64,000 bases of DNA, taken from contig NZ_VOEJ01000005.1 in NCBI RefSeq assembly GCF_007846085.1, positions 1 through 64,000 of the forward strand. The letters run 5' to 3'. The stretch comes from Mucilaginibacter pallidiroseus (lineage in GTDB: Bacteria > Bacteroidota > Bacteroidia > Sphingobacteriales > Sphingobacteriaceae). Below, piece after piece: positions 44,817 through 53,060 of this stretch. Numbering within the stretch: position 1 is the first letter of the stretch; each line of letters starts with the position of its first letter. Made by a program: the position numbers and the translations under genes. The notes beneath the pieces are model-generated. The model was not told where the DNA came from. It ran no database searches and was given only the letters and a program-made list of their open reading frames with translations.

Positions 44817-45176
44817 TTAATTAATTGTTTTTTCTATCTGCTTACTCAACAGATTGCTGTATTGCTCTAGTAAATCAATATACTTATCCTTCCATACATC
44901 CTCATTTATGGGTGAACTAACAGGAGTTGGGGTGGCGCTAATTGCGCCAATTGGAAATGTAAATTCGTTTGAACCGAATAATTCAGGAAACTCGTTACTA
45001 AAGTCGTGCCGAATGACAATACCTATTCTAAAAATTATTTCTGACTTAAGATACTTATTTTGAAAATAATTGTAAACAGATCTTCTGTTAACATTTAACT
45101 CTTTTGCAAGGTCAGTAATACTATAACCGTATTTCCTTACCAAGTATTCAATTATCTGCCCGTTATGTTTTTCCAT
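44817..45176 (-). CDS. Small HTH regulator, paralogue 4 of 5
   Basis: The 119-residue protein starts MEKHNGQIIEYLVRKYGY, almost identical to paralogue 1. The HTH is SITDLAKELNVNRRSVYNYF, then RIGIVIRHDFSNEFPELF, a Pro/Thr/Ser-rich linker and the terminal helix WKDKYIDLLEQYSNLL. The close match to paralogue 1 suggests a recent duplication. Confidence 0.85.
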   Translation of the reverse strand: MEKHNGQIIEYLVRKYGYSITDLAKELNVNRRSVYNYFQNKYLKSEIIFRIGIVIRHDFSNEFPELFGSNEFTFPIGAISATPTPVSSPINEDVWKDKYIDLLEQYSNLLSKQIEKTIN

Positions 45177-46045
45177 GATAGTGTAGTGTATCCGAATTTA
45201 ATGAAATTAAATCTTATCCACGTAAAATTATAGCTCTTAGTTGTGGATTTCATAATTAAAAACCACAATTGTTAAAAAAAAACCAATTAATTAGAATCAA
45301 TCTTAATAAACTGATAAACATTTACTTTTATTATAGAATAGCAAAAAAATTAACTTCACTTAATTGGCACTTTAGGTATAATCAATTACATTAATTTTCA
45401 CTAATTAGGAAACGAGACATATTTAATTAGGATTTACACATCTTGGAGAACTAATACTCAAAAGTTTTCTTCTTTAAAAAATTTAGGTTAATCCTAGCCC
45501 GTCAATTCCACCTATGTAATCGTTATAACTTTTCGGATGCTGAAGTGCTCAGTTAAAACATTCAGACACTTCGTGATTTTTGCGTTATTACTTTATTATA
45601 TATTCTATAAAATGGAATACACTTCAATTATTGCTAAACACCAAACAGGCGCTTTTATAAATAAATTGTATACAATATCGAGAAAAATTAGCTCACTGTT
45701 TAACCTTCAGTAATGCCTATCGTAAGGCATAGCTTTGAAATCTATTTAAATTCGCTGAGCTTTCAAAAATAGCCTACAATATAACAGAACGTTCCATCCT
45801 ACGCAATGAGGGTACGGTTTATGCTTAAAAATTGTGTGTACTGCACCAGATATCCAAATGGCGCCATATTCTTTAACAACTAATGCAAAATAGTGTGGCT
45901 ACAAGAATTGATGAATTGCTTTAGGATAGAGCGATATCTCTAGATAATTATAATCGACCAATTAATAGCGTAATTTAATTTTTCAATTTTGAACATTGTG
46001 CATGATGTATACCTAAATGTGCAATTAAAAATTCAATCTGCAAGC

Positions 46046-46053
46046 TATATTTG
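46046..46053 (+). promoter_or_regulatory. -7 element before a 42-codon ORF
   Basis: TATATTTG fits TAnnTTTG exactly and lies 21 bp before the ATG of a small frame. No good -33 box is seen. Confidence 0.3.
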
Positions 46054-46074
46054 TTCAACCAATTATAATTAATT

Positions 46075-46203
46075 ATGGGGCTTCAAATCCCTGCTTCCAA
46101 AAAAATTTCCTTTGAAAGGAGAGGCCATGTAGCAACCAATGCAATAGCTATTTGTTCTCTTCTTTCAAGGAATTGGAAAGCAACGGCAGTTACAGCTAAT
46201 TGA
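46075..46203 (+). CDS. Possible 42-residue basic peptide
   Basis: A small ORF (MGLQIPASKKISFERRGHVA then TNAIAICSLLSRNWKATAVT) follows a -7 box. It is basic, with a short hydrophobic middle. No homologous family is recognised and the size makes chance likely. Confidence 0.25.
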   Translation: MGLQIPASKKISFERRGHVATNAIAICSLLSRNWKATAVTAN

Positions 46204-46284
46204 TTACATTTAATTCACCAACGCCCTGAAAAATTGTACTTAGCTTGAAGGCGAACTGTTTGGGGAAGACAATCATCACGTTTA

Positions 46285-46533
46285 TCATACGGCGTGACGG
46301 TACTCCAATATAATGTGATTAATAACAGCGATGTAAGAGGGTGTATTTAGCCCCGAAGGCACTTGCGGGAAAACTGTTGCCTTTAAAGATGATGTAAGCG
46401 ATTGATACTTTTGGGGGCACATTTTCAGGCGAATTCCGTGATCGGACAATTCGAATAGAGCAACTTTATCATCAAAAAACATGTCAATAACGCTTTGCTC
46501 AAATACCTTCTCTTGAACAACATAGTTGATCAT
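46285..46533 (-). CDS. Hypothetical small protein
   Basis: About 82 residues from the ATG at 46531-46533 (MINYVVQEKVFEQSVIDMFF); the frame is open to 46590, with a very basic extension that looks less natural. Mixed alpha/beta pattern, no signal peptide, no family recognised. Confidence 0.4.
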   Translation of the reverse strand: MINYVVQEKVFEQSVIDMFFDDKVALFELSDHGIRLKMCPQKYQSLTSSLKATVFPQVPSGLNTPSYIAVINHIILEYRHAV

Positions 46534-47041
46534 ATGTCTTCTTCTGTAACTGTTCCATAAACATAAACCCCTCTTTTTTCCTCGGTTCATATAATGCTGT
46601 AATTAGCGCAACTTTGCACTAATGCATTATACGTTGGCTTTTGTAAAATGTTAAGGTTTAGTTTATTCAAATTTTGAATCACCGTTCAGTATGTGCATTA
46701 TCAAATAATATTACACATATATATTATTTTGTAATTGCTATCAAACATATTTATTTATTTCTATTCCCACAATAGTTTATTTAAATACATAACCGCTGTA
46801 TAAGCTGACTTCTATGTTACTTTCATAATAATTAATTGCTTAGTGCGGAATTTTAAGTGAGTAGCAGGTTACGTTACCTGTGAGACTTTTACAACTTATT
46901 GCTTTGAAGTAAATTAGGCATGCTGCATGGTTTTGCAAATCAAAATCAGATCCACGTATTAGAATAGCCTTAGAATTAGCCTTCCTTATACCCAAACTAC
47001 ACTGTAATTCAATACTTTTGCGCACCCTACTGGACACGCTT
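46534..47041. other. Intergenic region, no gene seen
   Basis: 508 bp of AT-rich sequence. A 73-codon minus-strand frame (46840-47061) overlaps the start of the plus-strand gene at 47042 and looks like a chance frame. Confidence 0.4.
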
Positions 47042-47245
47042 ATGACCTTCACTGTTGACAATGTAAAATTGTTTATCGACTACGTCGAAAATCTATCCGT
47101 ACGTAATGGCATTTTAGGACCATTTTACTATCCTGACACGCAAATAAGGGAATGGAATATTATTAAAATTGATGACCGATTTATGCTAAGACTGCTTAAG
47201 ATGTCCCCTGCTGATCATCAATTGCTTGTAGAATTATATACCTAA
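47042..47245 (+). CDS. Hypothetical small protein
   Basis: 67 residues from the ATG at 47042 (MTFTVDNVKLFIDYVENLSV), open upstream to 47018. The composition is protein-like (RNGILGPFYYPDTQIREWNI then IKIDDRFMLRLLKMSPADHQ), soluble, family not recognised. It precedes the BLUF gene by 200 bp on the same strand. Confidence 0.45.
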   Translation: MTFTVDNVKLFIDYVENLSVRNGILGPFYYPDTQIREWNIIKIDDRFMLRLLKMSPADHQLLVELYT

Positions 47246-47299
47246 TTGCTGCTTAAAAAAAAGGCAATTGCCTATTACTTAATTTTTAAAATTAAAAGT

Positions 47300-47307
47300 T
47301 ACTTTTG
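47300..47307 (+). promoter_or_regulatory. -7 element upstream of the BLUF gene
   Basis: TACTTTTG matches TAnnTTTG exactly, but the start codon is 139 bp downstream and the -33 box is weak. A palindromic GGCAATTGCC lies just before it. Confidence 0.3.
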
Positions 47308-47445
47308 AGCGTTGATTGATATAATGTATTCATAAAAGCTGGGCTTATCGTATTCACACCAGGTTTACTTAAATGGTTTGCATATCCCATTTGTAGGGTA
47401 AAGAAAATGCGCAGCGAGGTTAAAAACACGATCGATTAGAAAATT

Positions 47446-47901
47446 ATGCTACATTGTTTAACTTACATAAGTAAGGCGGCTCAATTTATGTCTGACGCTC
47501 AACTGCTTACCTTATTAGAAGAATCGCGTAAGAATAATCAGGAATTTGGTATCACCGGAATGCTCCTTTACGTGCGCAGTTCGCTTCTTAAGCATCCGCA
47601 TGGTCGTTTCGTACAAGCACTTGAGGGTACTGAAACTAATGTGCATAGGACGTTCGAAAAAATCAAAACTGACAAGCGGCATCATGGAATAACCCTCATA
47701 AACCGATTCGACATTCCCAAAAGATCATTCAATGATTGGACAATGGGTTTTGAAACATTGAGTTCACTAACATTTAGTGAACATGCGAAAGGATTCAAGC
47801 TCGACCAGACATTCCTTTCAAAAAACGGGCCTGATTTTTACGAACCTGTATTAGATACCCTAAAATCATTTTACTATCTAAATAAAACTTACGGTAGTTA
47901 G
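47446..47901 (+). CDS. BLUF-domain blue-light sensor
   Basis: The 151-residue protein is essentially a stand-alone BLUF domain, which binds FAD and rearranges a hydrogen-bond network on blue light. Y7 (HCLTYISKA), N31, Q57 (RFVQALEG), W98 and M100 (DWTMGF) occupy the positions of AppA Y21, N45, Q63, W104 and M106. The spacing is exact except for about eight extra residues between N31 and Q57 (VRSSLLKHPHGRF). There is no output domain, so it must act through a partner protein. It lies among the HTH paralogues. Confidence 0.93.
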   Translation: MLHCLTYISKAAQFMSDAQLLTLLEESRKNNQEFGITGMLLYVRSSLLKHPHGRFVQALEGTETNVHRTFEKIKTDKRHHGITLINRFDIPKRSFNDWTMGFETLSSLTFSEHAKGFKLDQTFLSKNGPDFYEPVLDTLKSFYYLNKTYGS

Positions 47902-48706
47902 CAACCACAGTTGCGCTATGAGTGACTCTTATAATGATTTCTAACCGTTTATCTGTTTATAATATAATTGGATGAATAGCCATCCACCAACGCAGTAAAT
48001 TTTAAAGTCCGCCATTCGCCAATACTTCTTTGAACCAGACAATATTTTTAACGCTATATTCAGCCCGTTTAATTAATACGTCTGGCTATACCCTCATCAG
48101 TTCTTAAGAGTCCCATCGTAAAATAACTACAGCGTTAACAAAAAATAGCGCTGCGAGGAGCGCATCCCTGTCACCTTGATCTGTAATATAGGTCGGTTCT
48201 ACTTTGAACCTCTCAACAGATGCATCGATATTAAGTCTGATAATTATTTGTCTTCCAACTCTGCAGCTTTGGAAACGTACGTGATATGCACAAGATGAAT
48301 TAAATTAAATACGCCGTTTGTGAAAAACACCTTTTGGCCCACATTTTTCCACTTAGCAATTTTGTTCCTCAATGTTGGCTCATCTGTAAGTCTATCATTA
48401 ACGTTCTCTCGAGTTTGAAACGCATATAACGTTTTTTAAACGGATAATGTTAGATATAAGCTCAGCAAACCTTGTTAGGTTGGACTATGTAATTTTAGGT
48501 ATAATTAATGATCACTTATAGGAAGTCAACAATGTACAGATTGAGATTCGTAAAAAGTATTCTTAAATCCAGCACAGCACAAACGTTGCAGCATAATATT
48601 GTCGACCGTATAAGCAAAATTGTCCGTGTTTCCCGCTTACTACACAAATGCAGCACAAATATTAAACAGCAAAATTTCAGGCATTTGTATTGAGGGAAAT
48701 AACATT
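47902..48706. other. Gene-poor region containing the adenylyltransferase relic
   Basis: Apart from the decayed heptose-phosphate adenylyltransferase (about 47993-48431, minus) I see no gene. A 61-codon frame at 48508-48693 has no recognisable features and is probably chance. Confidence 0.4.
47993..48431 (-). pseudogene. Decayed D-glycero-beta-D-manno-heptose 1-phosphate adenylyltransferase
   Basis: Minus-strand frames encode LRNKIAKWKNVGQKVFFTNG, VFNLIHLVHITYVSKAAELE, then (after TAA at 48244-48246 and a frame change) LNIDASVERFKVEPTYITDQ and RDALLAALFFVNAVVI. After further stops come PDVLIKRAEYSVKNIV and EVLANGG. These match in order the RfaE2/HldE C-terminal domain that makes ADP- or GDP-heptose. 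The nucleotidyltransferase motif HxGH reads HLVH, so the active site is also lost. Confidence 0.82.
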
Positions 48707-48841
48707 ATGGATACATTTTTTTCTTTTGACCCTGCCGAAATGTTTGGATTAATTTTCATCACTGCTGTTGTAATTATTTATGTAACATTGACTTTATCCA
48801 GTATACGCAAGTCACGCAATTATAAACGAATGGAGGAATAA
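48707..48841 (+). CDS. 44-residue single-pass membrane protein
   Basis: From ATG 48707 the frame reads MDTFFSFDPAEMFGLIFITA then VVIIYVTLTLSSIRKSRNYK. One transmembrane helix is followed by a basic cytoplasmic tail, the usual layout of small inner-membrane proteins. Its stop overlaps another ATG (TAATG), and a 20-codon frame (MDKWTIEILKDDKIHFTKKF) follows. No family recognised. Confidence 0.45.
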   Translation: MDTFFSFDPAEMFGLIFITAVVIIYVTLTLSSIRKSRNYKRMEE

Positions 48842-48964
48842 TGAATTATTCAGCTGCATAACTGCTCCAACTGCAAACATCATGGATAAATGGACCATCG
48901 AAATTTTAAAGGATGATAAAATCCATTTTACTAAAAAATTTTAAAATATATGGCCAACTATTGA

Positions 48965-49020
48965 CAACGTATATGTTGCAACGTATATTTATATGTCTAA
49001 ATCTTTTCGGATATGTCTAA
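48965..49020. repeat. Tandem 14-bp repeat and duplicated start region before HTH paralogue 5
   Basis: CAACGTATATGTTG and CAACGTATATTTAT are adjacent (48965-48978, 48979-48992). ATATGTCTAA then occurs twice, at 48991-49000 and 49011-49020; the second copy contains the real start codon. The first ATG opens a different, 35-codon frame. It could be an operator and a decoy or leader start. Confidence 0.5.
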
Positions 49021-49348
49021 GCGTGATGGCCAAATACTTGAAGCTCAGATTAGAAGATCTTCATACAGTATCAGTGAAATTGCCGGACTTATGGGCGTAG
49101 ATCGACGCACCATTTATAACTTATTCTCCACTAAGGATGTTAAAACTGAGTACATCATACAAATAGGCAATCTAATTAAATATGATTTTTCTTATGACTT
49201 TCCAAATAAAGTAAAACATACAGACTTTAACTTTAAACCACTGCCAGCGTCTAGCGAAGAAAACCGTAATAATTGGAAAGACAGATACATTGAGCTTTTA
49301 GAAAAATACACCAAGCTTCTAAACAGGATGATTGACGAAGATAAATAA
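49013..49348 (+). CDS. Small HTH regulator, paralogue 5 of 5
   Basis: The 111-residue protein starts MSKRDGQILEAQIRRSSY, with HTH SISEIAGLMGVDRRTIYNLF, then QIGNLIKYDFSYDFPNK and the terminal helix WKDRYIELLEKYTKLL. It is the most diverged of the plain copies (IKYDFS instead of IRHDFS). Tandem repeats lie directly upstream of the start. Confidence 0.82.
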   Translation: MSKRDGQILEAQIRRSSYSISEIAGLMGVDRRTIYNLFSTKDVKTEYIIQIGNLIKYDFSYDFPNKVKHTDFNFKPLPASSEENRNNWKDRYIELLEKYTKLLNRMIDEDK

Positions 49349-49641
49349 CATCGTTCAATCCTTTGTGCCTTTTTAGCGTGACCCTTTGACAATTCACATC
49401 CGTCAATATCTTTAAAGCTTACTGTTGACATTGACAGGTCAATGGTCGCCGGTGAGAAAAAACTGTAAATTTCGTATACCATAATGACGCTCTTCGTGCT
49501 GTTTAAATGCAACGGCAGCGTGTAAATTAGCAGCATAAAAGGCGCTGTTTCCTAGCAGCTTATTGAAATGCCAGTAACTGTAATCATTTAAAATGACGTG
49601 TCACTATTAACAAAATTTCTTGCTTAAGCAATCCAAACCTT
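49349..49641. other. Intergenic region with an open minus-strand frame
   Basis: A minus-strand frame 49439-49600 without a start codon encodes NDYSYWHFNKLLGNSAFYAA then NLHAAVAFKQHEERHYGIRN, which looks like real coding sequence of unknown family. It may be a gene relic. Confidence 0.35.
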
Positions 49642-49890
49642 ATGAAAGCATTTATTATTTGCTGCACCATCCGAGGTGTGATGTGCAACCTACGCGTTAC
49701 CGCTAAACGTACTCAACTCACTCAATTTTTCGTCTACGACGGACGTAGGTGGTTGTGTACTCTAAGCAAGGGCATTAACGAGAAATACAAAGTCATATCT
49801 TCTGGCGTACTGCCTCCTTCTATTACTGAGCTTGAAAGCTTAGGTGGAGAGATTGATTTATTCGAGAAGGCAACACTGGAGACCATTTGA
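49642..49890 (+). CDS. Hypothetical small protein
   Basis: 82 residues starting MKAFIICCTIRGVMCNLRVT. The C-terminal part (YKVISSGVLPPSITELESLG then GEIDLF) looks protein-like. No family recognised; the start is uncertain. Confidence 0.4.
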   Translation: MKAFIICCTIRGVMCNLRVTAKRTQLTQFFVYDGRRWLCTLSKGINEKYKVISSGVLPPSITELESLGGEIDLFEKATLETI

Positions 49891-50040
49891 TATGAAGAAA
49901 ACCTGTGTGATACAATGCAAAAATTGCACACAAACGGCTCAAGTTGACTAAGTATATATTTTTAGATTTTAGTATAGATAGCTTTGTAGAAGGCGATAAT
50001 ATGATTGATAAAAATCCTATTAAAGCCTTTAGCTGTAACT

Positions 50041-51084
50041 ATGAAAAAACGTACCTTATGTCAGCTACTTTACGCTGTCCTTGCAACTGCATTATTGCTA
50101 ACCAGCTGTAAACTTGACCCACCTATTTATCCGCAACATGATACGGAAGGCGAAACTGTCCCTGGTCAACCTCAACACCCGGTTGTCAACACAAATCTTA
50201 AAGTAACAACTGTTATGTCGGGGTTAGATAACGTTCCACAGCCCTCCAGAATATGTACTACTGTTAATGGCAACATTTATGTGACTTCGTTTAGCCGTGG
50301 AATGGTTTTTAAGATCACAGCAGCCGGATCTGTAACGACAGTATTAAGAAACCTGGACAAACCGCAAGGTATTAAGGCAGATAAAAACGGGAATATCTAT
50401 GTGATGATTACTGGTGCTAACAAAATTATCAAAATAACACCTGATGGACAAGCAACTAATATCCCTTTAAGTTTGCCCATTGATGGGGCACAAGATCTAG
50501 CTATAGCTGATGACGGAACAATTTACATTGCAGATACTGGCAATCAACGAATATTGAAAGTGAAATCTCAAGGCGAAGCAACCGTTTTTGCAGGGAAAAT
50601 AGATGTATTTGGGTTAAAAGACGGTGTGGGCTCAAACGCTCATTTTAGCTCTCCAAGCAACATTAGGCTGGCAGCTGATGGTTTTTTATGGGTAATTGAC
50701 GGTAACGGTGTCGATAGAAGTGCTAAATCAATTCGTAGAATTACCAAGAGCGGGCAAGTAAACACGTATTATTTACAAAAAACAAAAGGCTTATTTATAT
50801 CAGACATAGCGGTGGCCAAACGCGACAAGCAATTGATTTCCTCGCCCGTTGAAAATCTTTTTTTGGTATTATCGAATAATACGCTTAGTCATTTAGGAAC
50901 GAATGGCGTTGAAACGATAATATCACCAACGACGGCATCCGGTTTTCTGAATGGCGATATTAAACAAGCACAGTTTTCAAACCCAACGGGAATTTCGGTA
51001 TCCGGTGCTAACATCTACATAGCAGACCAAAACAATAATGCTATCAGAAAAATTACCAGCTCTAAAACCAATAAAACCAATTAA
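50041..51084 (+). CDS. NHL-repeat beta-propeller lipoprotein
   Basis: The protein has about 348 residues from the ATG at 50041, which gives a lipoprotein signal (MKKRTLCQLLYAVLATALLL then TSCKLDPP). NHL/YWTD-like repeats follow (GNIYVTSFSRGMVFKITAAG, GNIYVMITGANKIIKITPDG, GTIYIADTGNQRILKV, ANIYIADQNNNAIRKI), predicting a six-bladed propeller outside the cell. Such proteins bind partners or sugars; no enzyme motif is clear. A terminator follows. Confidence 0.85.
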   Translation: MKKRTLCQLLYAVLATALLLTSCKLDPPIYPQHDTEGETVPGQPQHPVVNTNLKVTTVMSGLDNVPQPSRICTTVNGNIYVTSFSRGMVFKITAAGSVTTVLRNLDKPQGIKADKNGNIYVMITGANKIIKITPDGQATNIPLSLPIDGAQDLAIADDGTIYIADTGNQRILKVKSQGEATVFAGKIDVFGLKDGVGSNAHFSSPSNIRLAADGFLWVIDGNGVDRSAKSIRRITKSGQVNTYYLQKTKGLFISDIAVAKRDKQLISSPVENLFLVLSNNTLSHLGTNGVETIISPTTASGFLNGDIKQAQFSNPTGISVSGANIYIADQNNNAIRKITSSKTNKTN

Positions 51085-51159
51085 CCATGTTCTTTAATAA
51101 GTTATTAAAATAACCGACTTATATTTTACATTGTCACCTATGAAATATAGTGAATAAAA

Positions 51160-51187
51160 AAGGCTGTCACTTTAAAATGACAGCCTT
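51160..51187. terminator. Terminator between convergent genes
   Basis: AAGGCTGTCA and TGACAGCCTT pair perfectly over an eight-base loop. An A-run precedes it, which would act as a T-run for transcription of the polysaccharide locus from the right. Confidence 0.75.
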
Positions 51188-51220
51188 AGTATTACAGGAA
51201 TTATTTAGATGGTTTTGTTT

Positions 51221-52387
51221 CTATGTGAAAGCGGGTGGTGCCTTTTCTATTTGAGCTGCATTGTAAGTTGACGTATTTAATATTTCGTTTACAACAATAC
51301 TCACCTCAAACGGATAAATATTTTTCATACAAATATTATCGTCACAAACAAATTTACCACACCCTGTTACCAGATCGCACTGAACAACGCGTTTTAATAA
51401 TGTTACCTGACCAGGATAAAAACTATGTGGTTTCCAAACATTAATATTTGATGTGCCGCTAAAAAGAATGACCGATTTTTTTCTCAGCATCGCCGCGATG
51501 TGTGAAAATCCCGACTCAAGCCCCATGAATAGTACCGACTTTTTTACGAGGTAAATAGACTGTAGAATATTGTACTTGCCTATACAACTTATTACATTTG
51601 GTATAGAAGCAATTGTAACGGCTTGTGCTGGGGTTGCATCATCTGCCGTCCCTAAAACATATACGGGTATATCCCTGGCAACAATTTTCAAAGTTTCTAT
51701 GAAATTATCTACCGGCCACCGTCTCGATTGTGCGCCAGCTCCTAAATGTATCACCATATAGCGATCAGGCAAAACTATATCTGTTACAGGAGTATTTGGC
51801 ACATCATTTTCATCCCAGTAATCTTCAAACCTGATTGCAGGTAACCGCAAATAATCAAAAATTGGCTTAATTAAATCGGTGCTATGTCCATTGTGTTCAA
51901 AATCAAAAACTTCATTTAACAGTGCTTCCCCGCCGCCAACGTTGTAACCGGCAAAAACTTTTTTGCGGGTAAAAAACTTAATGAACAAATTATTGCGCAA
52001 GTCGCCTCTAATGTCAAATAGCAAATCGGTTTTAATCGCTCGGAGTTGCTTGATAAATTTTAGGTAGCTGCCTTTTTTACCACGCGCAAACCACGGTGCG
52101 TCGGCCACCATCACATTATCTATAAACTTAAGTTTACTCGCAATAGCAAAGTTCTGACTATTGACCACAAGGTTTACCTTATAGTTTGAAGTAACCTTTA
52201 ATTTTTTTAATGCTGGAAGCATCAATATCAAATCTCCAATATGAGCGAACTGTACTATGGTTATTTCTTTAACCTCAGGCTTTTGCGGACCTTTAAAAAA
52301 AATGTAGAGCAATTTATCTACCAACCTCACAAAACGCAGTTTATTTGCTGATATATTGCCACTAAACCTATATGTAATTTTTTTCAT
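51221..52387 (-). CDS. Glycosyltransferase family 9 (heptosyltransferase-like)
   Basis: About 388 residues from the ATG at 52385-52387 (MKKITYRFSGN). The frame is open to 52471, which would leave only 21 bp to gmhA, so the longer start remains possible. GT9 signs: VQFAHIGDLILMLPALKKL, DLLFDIRGDLRNN, VIHLGAGAQSRRWPVDNF, and FMGLESGFSHIAAMLRK with the nucleotide-heptose site. Linked to gmhA and heptose-7-phosphate kinase, it most likely transfers heptose to a glycan. Confidence 0.88.
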   Translation of the reverse strand: MKKITYRFSGNISANKLRFVRLVDKLLYIFFKGPQKPEVKEITIVQFAHIGDLILMLPALKKLKVTSNYKVNLVVNSQNFAIASKLKFIDNVMVADAPWFARGKKGSYLKFIKQLRAIKTDLLFDIRGDLRNNLFIKFFTRKKVFAGYNVGGGEALLNEVFDFEHNGHSTDLIKPIFDYLRLPAIRFEDYWDENDVPNTPVTDIVLPDRYMVIHLGAGAQSRRWPVDNFIETLKIVARDIPVYVLGTADDATPAQAVTIASIPNVISCIGKYNILQSIYLVKKSVLFMGLESGFSHIAAMLRKKSVILFSGTSNINVWKPHSFYPGQVTLLKRVVQCDLVTGCGKFVCDDNICMKNIYPFEVSIVVNEILNTSTYNAAQIEKAPPAFT

Positions 52388-52492
52388 TGTTGAATAGGAT
52401 TCGATTTTAACACCCAAGCAAATTGATGATAACGAGCCGTTGTTGAGCGATAGATCATACTTAACAGCCACTTTATGGCAGAAAGCGCTTGA

Positions 52493-53050
52493 TTAGTCAA
52501 AAAGACCATCAACCGCTTTACAAAAGATATGGCCTATTAGTATATGCATTTCCTGCACACGTGCAGTTATCTGGGACGGCACCACAATATTAGTATCGCA
52601 CATACCGCTCATTTTGCCACCACCCCGGCCTGTTAGGCCTATTGTTCGGCAACCTACACCTTTTGCAACCGATAAGGCGTTAAGAATACCAGGGCTGTTT
52701 CCGCTTGTAGATATGGCGATGAACAGATCACCTGGCTTAGCAAAAGCTTCTAATTGCCTCGAAAAAACATGATCGTAACCGTAATCATTTGCAATTGCAG
52801 TTAGTGCCGATGTATCTGTAGTTAGCGCCATTCCCGGCAAGGGCTTGCGTTCTTTTACAAATCTACCCGTTAGCTCTGCCGCTATGTGCTGAGCATCTGC
52901 TGCACTGCCGCCATTACCGGCAAGAAATACAAAATTGCCAGCTTCGATAGTTTCTGTAATCAGCTTACAGCCCTCCTCAATATCCTCAGTGGATGCCTCT
53001 ATAAGGTTTCGTATAGTATCCAAATGATCGTTTAATTCTTCTAAAATCAT
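52493..53050 (-). CDS. gmhA: Sedoheptulose-7-phosphate isomerase GmhA
   Basis: About 185 residues from the ATG at 53048-53050 (MILEELNDHLDTIRNLIEAS). The frame is open to 53110 but that part overlaps the upstream gene's end. SIS-domain signature: FVFLAGNGGSAADAQHIAAELTGRF and FIAISTSGNSPGIL. It makes D-glycero-D-manno-heptose 7-phosphate, the first step of nucleotide-activated heptose synthesis. Confidence 0.92.
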   Translation of the reverse strand: MILEELNDHLDTIRNLIEASTEDIEEGCKLITETIEAGNFVFLAGNGGSAADAQHIAAELTGRFVKERKPLPGMALTTDTSALTAIANDYGYDHVFSRQLEAFAKPGDLFIAISTSGNSPGILNALSVAKGVGCRTIGLTGRGGGKMSGMCDTNIVVPSQITARVQEMHILIGHIFCKAVDGLFD

Positions 53051-53060
53051 GTAGCTTTTA

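Larger units (their letters stand above)
45177..46284. other. 1.1-kb AT-rich gene desert
   Basis: I find no conserved frame or recognised remnant here. A short hairpin (ATGCCT-atcgta-AGGCAT, 45713-45730), a -7 box TATATTTG (46046-46053) and a 42-codon frame at 46075-46203 are the only features. The stretch is unusually long for a genome that is otherwise tightly packed. Confidence 0.5.

Noticed and set aside
46840..47061. 73-codon minus-strand frame
   Set aside because: It overlaps the more protein-like plus-strand ORF at 47042 and has no recognised features.
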